A model generated the notes under the pieces. That model was given only the letters and a program-made list of their open reading frames with translations. It made no database searches and had not been told where the DNA came from. Below, piece by piece: positions 6,724 to 7,460 of a stretch of DNA of 7,460 nucleotides. This DNA is from Elusimicrobiota bacterium (GTDB lineage Bacteria > Elusimicrobiota > Elusimicrobia > UBA1565 > UBA9628). The translations under genes and the position numbers were made by a program. The stretch lies in assembly GCA_023249695.1 (NCBI GenBank), contig JAHFCD010000105.1, positions 1 to 7,460 of the forward strand, written 5' to 3'. Every line of letters starts with the position of its first letter. The stretch's first letter is position 1.

Positions 6724-6753
6724 AAACTACCAAATCCGACGCGACGGCGTCAG
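6724..6753 (-). promoter_or_regulatory. Weak candidate promoter before the glycoside hydrolase-like gene
   Basis: On the minus strand CTGACG (6753-6748, 4 of 6 consensus bases) and TAGTTT (6729-6724, 3 of 6) are separated by 18 bp. The first box overlaps the stop codon of the upstream gene. Transcription would begin at or near the GTG at 6717, which would explain the missing Shine-Dalgarno sequence. The match is weak and may be chance. Confidence 0.25.
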
Positions 6754-7460
6754 GGCCGGGGGGCCTCCGACCACCGATGCGGCACCGCGATGACGTCGAG
6801 CTTAACCCTGGACTCCGCGCGCTTCCAGCCGACCTGGGCGGCGGTGAGGTCCCCGTCGGAGAGCTGCTCGAAGGCGGCGCGGCGCTCGTCTCCGTCGCGG
6901 ACGCGGTAGGGCGGATCGAGGTCGAGGATCTGGCCGCCGCGGTGCTTGGGCGCCAGCAAGGTCACCGTCCAGCCGTCTCCTTTGGGGAGATCGATCTGAT
7001 ACTCGCCCTTGTCGTCCGTCGTCGCCGTCGAGGGCTCCTTCTCCCCGCGCAGGAAGGTGAGCTTCGCGTCCGCCACCGGGTCGAGCGTCGACAGGTCGTA
7101 GACGATGCCCGACACCCGCCACGCGTTTTTCGCGAGGGGACGGTTCGGGGAGGGCCGCGGGGCGACGGGAGCCGGCGTCGGCGCCGGCGCCGGCGCGCCT
7201 TCCTGGGTGAAGAGCAGATTGCGCAGCGCGCCTTCCGGCGCCACGGGGGCCGCGGGAGCGGGCGGCGCGGCGGGGGCCTCCGACGGGGACGCCGCCGGCG
7301 CCGGCGCGTAATTCGAGGGATTGCGCATGTCGTCGGACCACCGGCCGACCTTGCTCAGGGCCGAGCCGCCCGCGTCCTTGAGCGCGTCGCCGTAGGTCAT
7401 GAAGAGCCTCCCGGCAGCGCCTATTATAAGGATGGCGGCCAGGATGACGAAGGGGCGGCG
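6750..7460 (-). CDS. Carboxypeptidase regulatory-like domain protein, probable membrane anchor (5' partial)
   Basis: The frame has no stop up to the right edge. It encodes a hydrophobic segment (FVILAAILIIGAAG) before the ATG at 7400, so I read it as continuing off the window with an N-terminal membrane helix or signal anchor. Numbered from that ATG, residues about 31-91 are an Ala/Pro-rich linker. Residues about 94-160 resemble a carboxypeptidase regulatory-like (CarboxypepD_reg/Ig-like) domain: VSGIVYDLSTLDPVADAKLTF, then TTDDKGEYQIDLPKGDGWTVTLLAP. Residues about 170-216 are charged and end in Pro/Arg. Such domains are non-catalytic beta-sandwiches of secreted or surface proteins, which fits an anchored form. 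The rival start is the ATG at 7400, with GGGAGG (7412-7407) 6 bases upstream; it would give a 216-residue protein without an export signal. It lies 32 bp upstream of the glycoside hydrolase-like gene and is probably co-transcribed with it. Confidence 0.75.
   Translation of the reverse strand, partial: RRPFVILAAILIIGAAGRLFMTYGDALKDAGGSALSKVGRWSDDMRNPSNYAPAPAASPSEAPAAPPAPAAPVAPEGALRNLLFTQEGAPAPAPTPAPVAPRPSPNRPLAKNAWRVSGIVYDLSTLDPVADAKLTFLRGEKEPSTATTDDKGEYQIDLPKGDGWTVTLLAPKHRGGQILDLDPPYRVRDGDERRAAFEQLSDGDLTAAQVGWKRAESRVKLDVIAVPHRWSEAPRP
7171..7308. repeat. GC-only Ala/Pro linker with a 16-bp direct repeat
   Basis: A 16-base sequence beginning CGCCGGCGCC occurs at 7182-7197 and again at 7293-7308, inside the region coding the Ala/Pro-rich linker. 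It reflects repeated Ala and Pro codons. The linker length may vary between strains by slippage or recombination; this is inference. Confidence 0.5.

Noticed and set aside
5513..6733. Minus-strand open frame overlapping the glycoside hydrolase-like gene in another frame
   Set aside because: It is Arg/Pro-rich with no motif, whereas the other frame encodes a clear signal peptide and DUF4015 signature.
7423..7428. Perfect TATAAT on the minus strand before the ATG at 7400
   Set aside because: Not called as a promoter because the best -35 (TCGTCA at 16 bp) is mediocre and the bases encode two Ile codons of a probable membrane helix. It remains the main argument for the shorter gene model.
1..7460. 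tRNA, rRNA, CRISPR, insertion sequence, phage, toxin-antitoxin or defence genes
   Set aside because: No array of spaced direct repeats, no transposase-like or integrase-like frame, no terminal inverted repeats and no RNA-gene-like stretch was seen. Coding sequence fills nearly the whole window.

Overview
The window is GC-rich bacterial DNA with tightly packed genes and strong third-position G/C bias. It has two signal-peptide proteins, one protein with an N-terminal transmembrane anchor, and one exported-type protein that runs off the right edge. Codon bias, exported Ala/Pro-rich proteins and an SseB-TPR protein would fit an uncultured Gram-negative-type lineage such as Elusimicrobiota or a deltaproteobacterial relative. 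No marker gene is present, so the assignment is a weak inference.

Layout, left part (+ strand): positions 1-636 hold the C-terminal four-fifths of a classical short-chain dehydrogenase/reductase of the SDR16C (retinol/hydroxysteroid dehydrogenase-like) type, cut by the left edge. A good sigma70-type promoter (649-677) then leads to a 350-residue SseB-domain plus TPR-like protein (687-1739). A 97-bp gap carries an imperfect inverted repeat and a second sigma70-like promoter. It leads to a 257-residue membrane-anchored, Ala/Gly-rich orphan protein (1837-2610).

Layout, right part (- strand): three genes read leftwards. These are a carboxypeptidase-regulatory-like (Ig-like fold) protein with a probable N-terminal membrane helix that continues past the right edge (6750-7460), a secreted DUF4015-type putative glycoside hydrolase (5524-6717), and a secreted two-half M16 zinc metallopeptidase (2604-5516). 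Gaps of 32 and 7 bp suggest co-transcription. All three products should act in the cell envelope or outside it, so a polysaccharide/protein-degrading or envelope-remodelling role is plausible but unproven.

The two gene sets converge with a 7-bp overlap of their 3' ends, leaving no intergenic space for a terminator. No RNA genes, insertion sequences, CRISPR arrays or phage genes are visible, and no gene-free stretch reaches 300 bp. I see no clear undescribed system. The best leads are the orphan anchored protein, the overlapping gene ends, the possible leaderless start of the SseB-TPR gene, and the start-site correction at the right edge.
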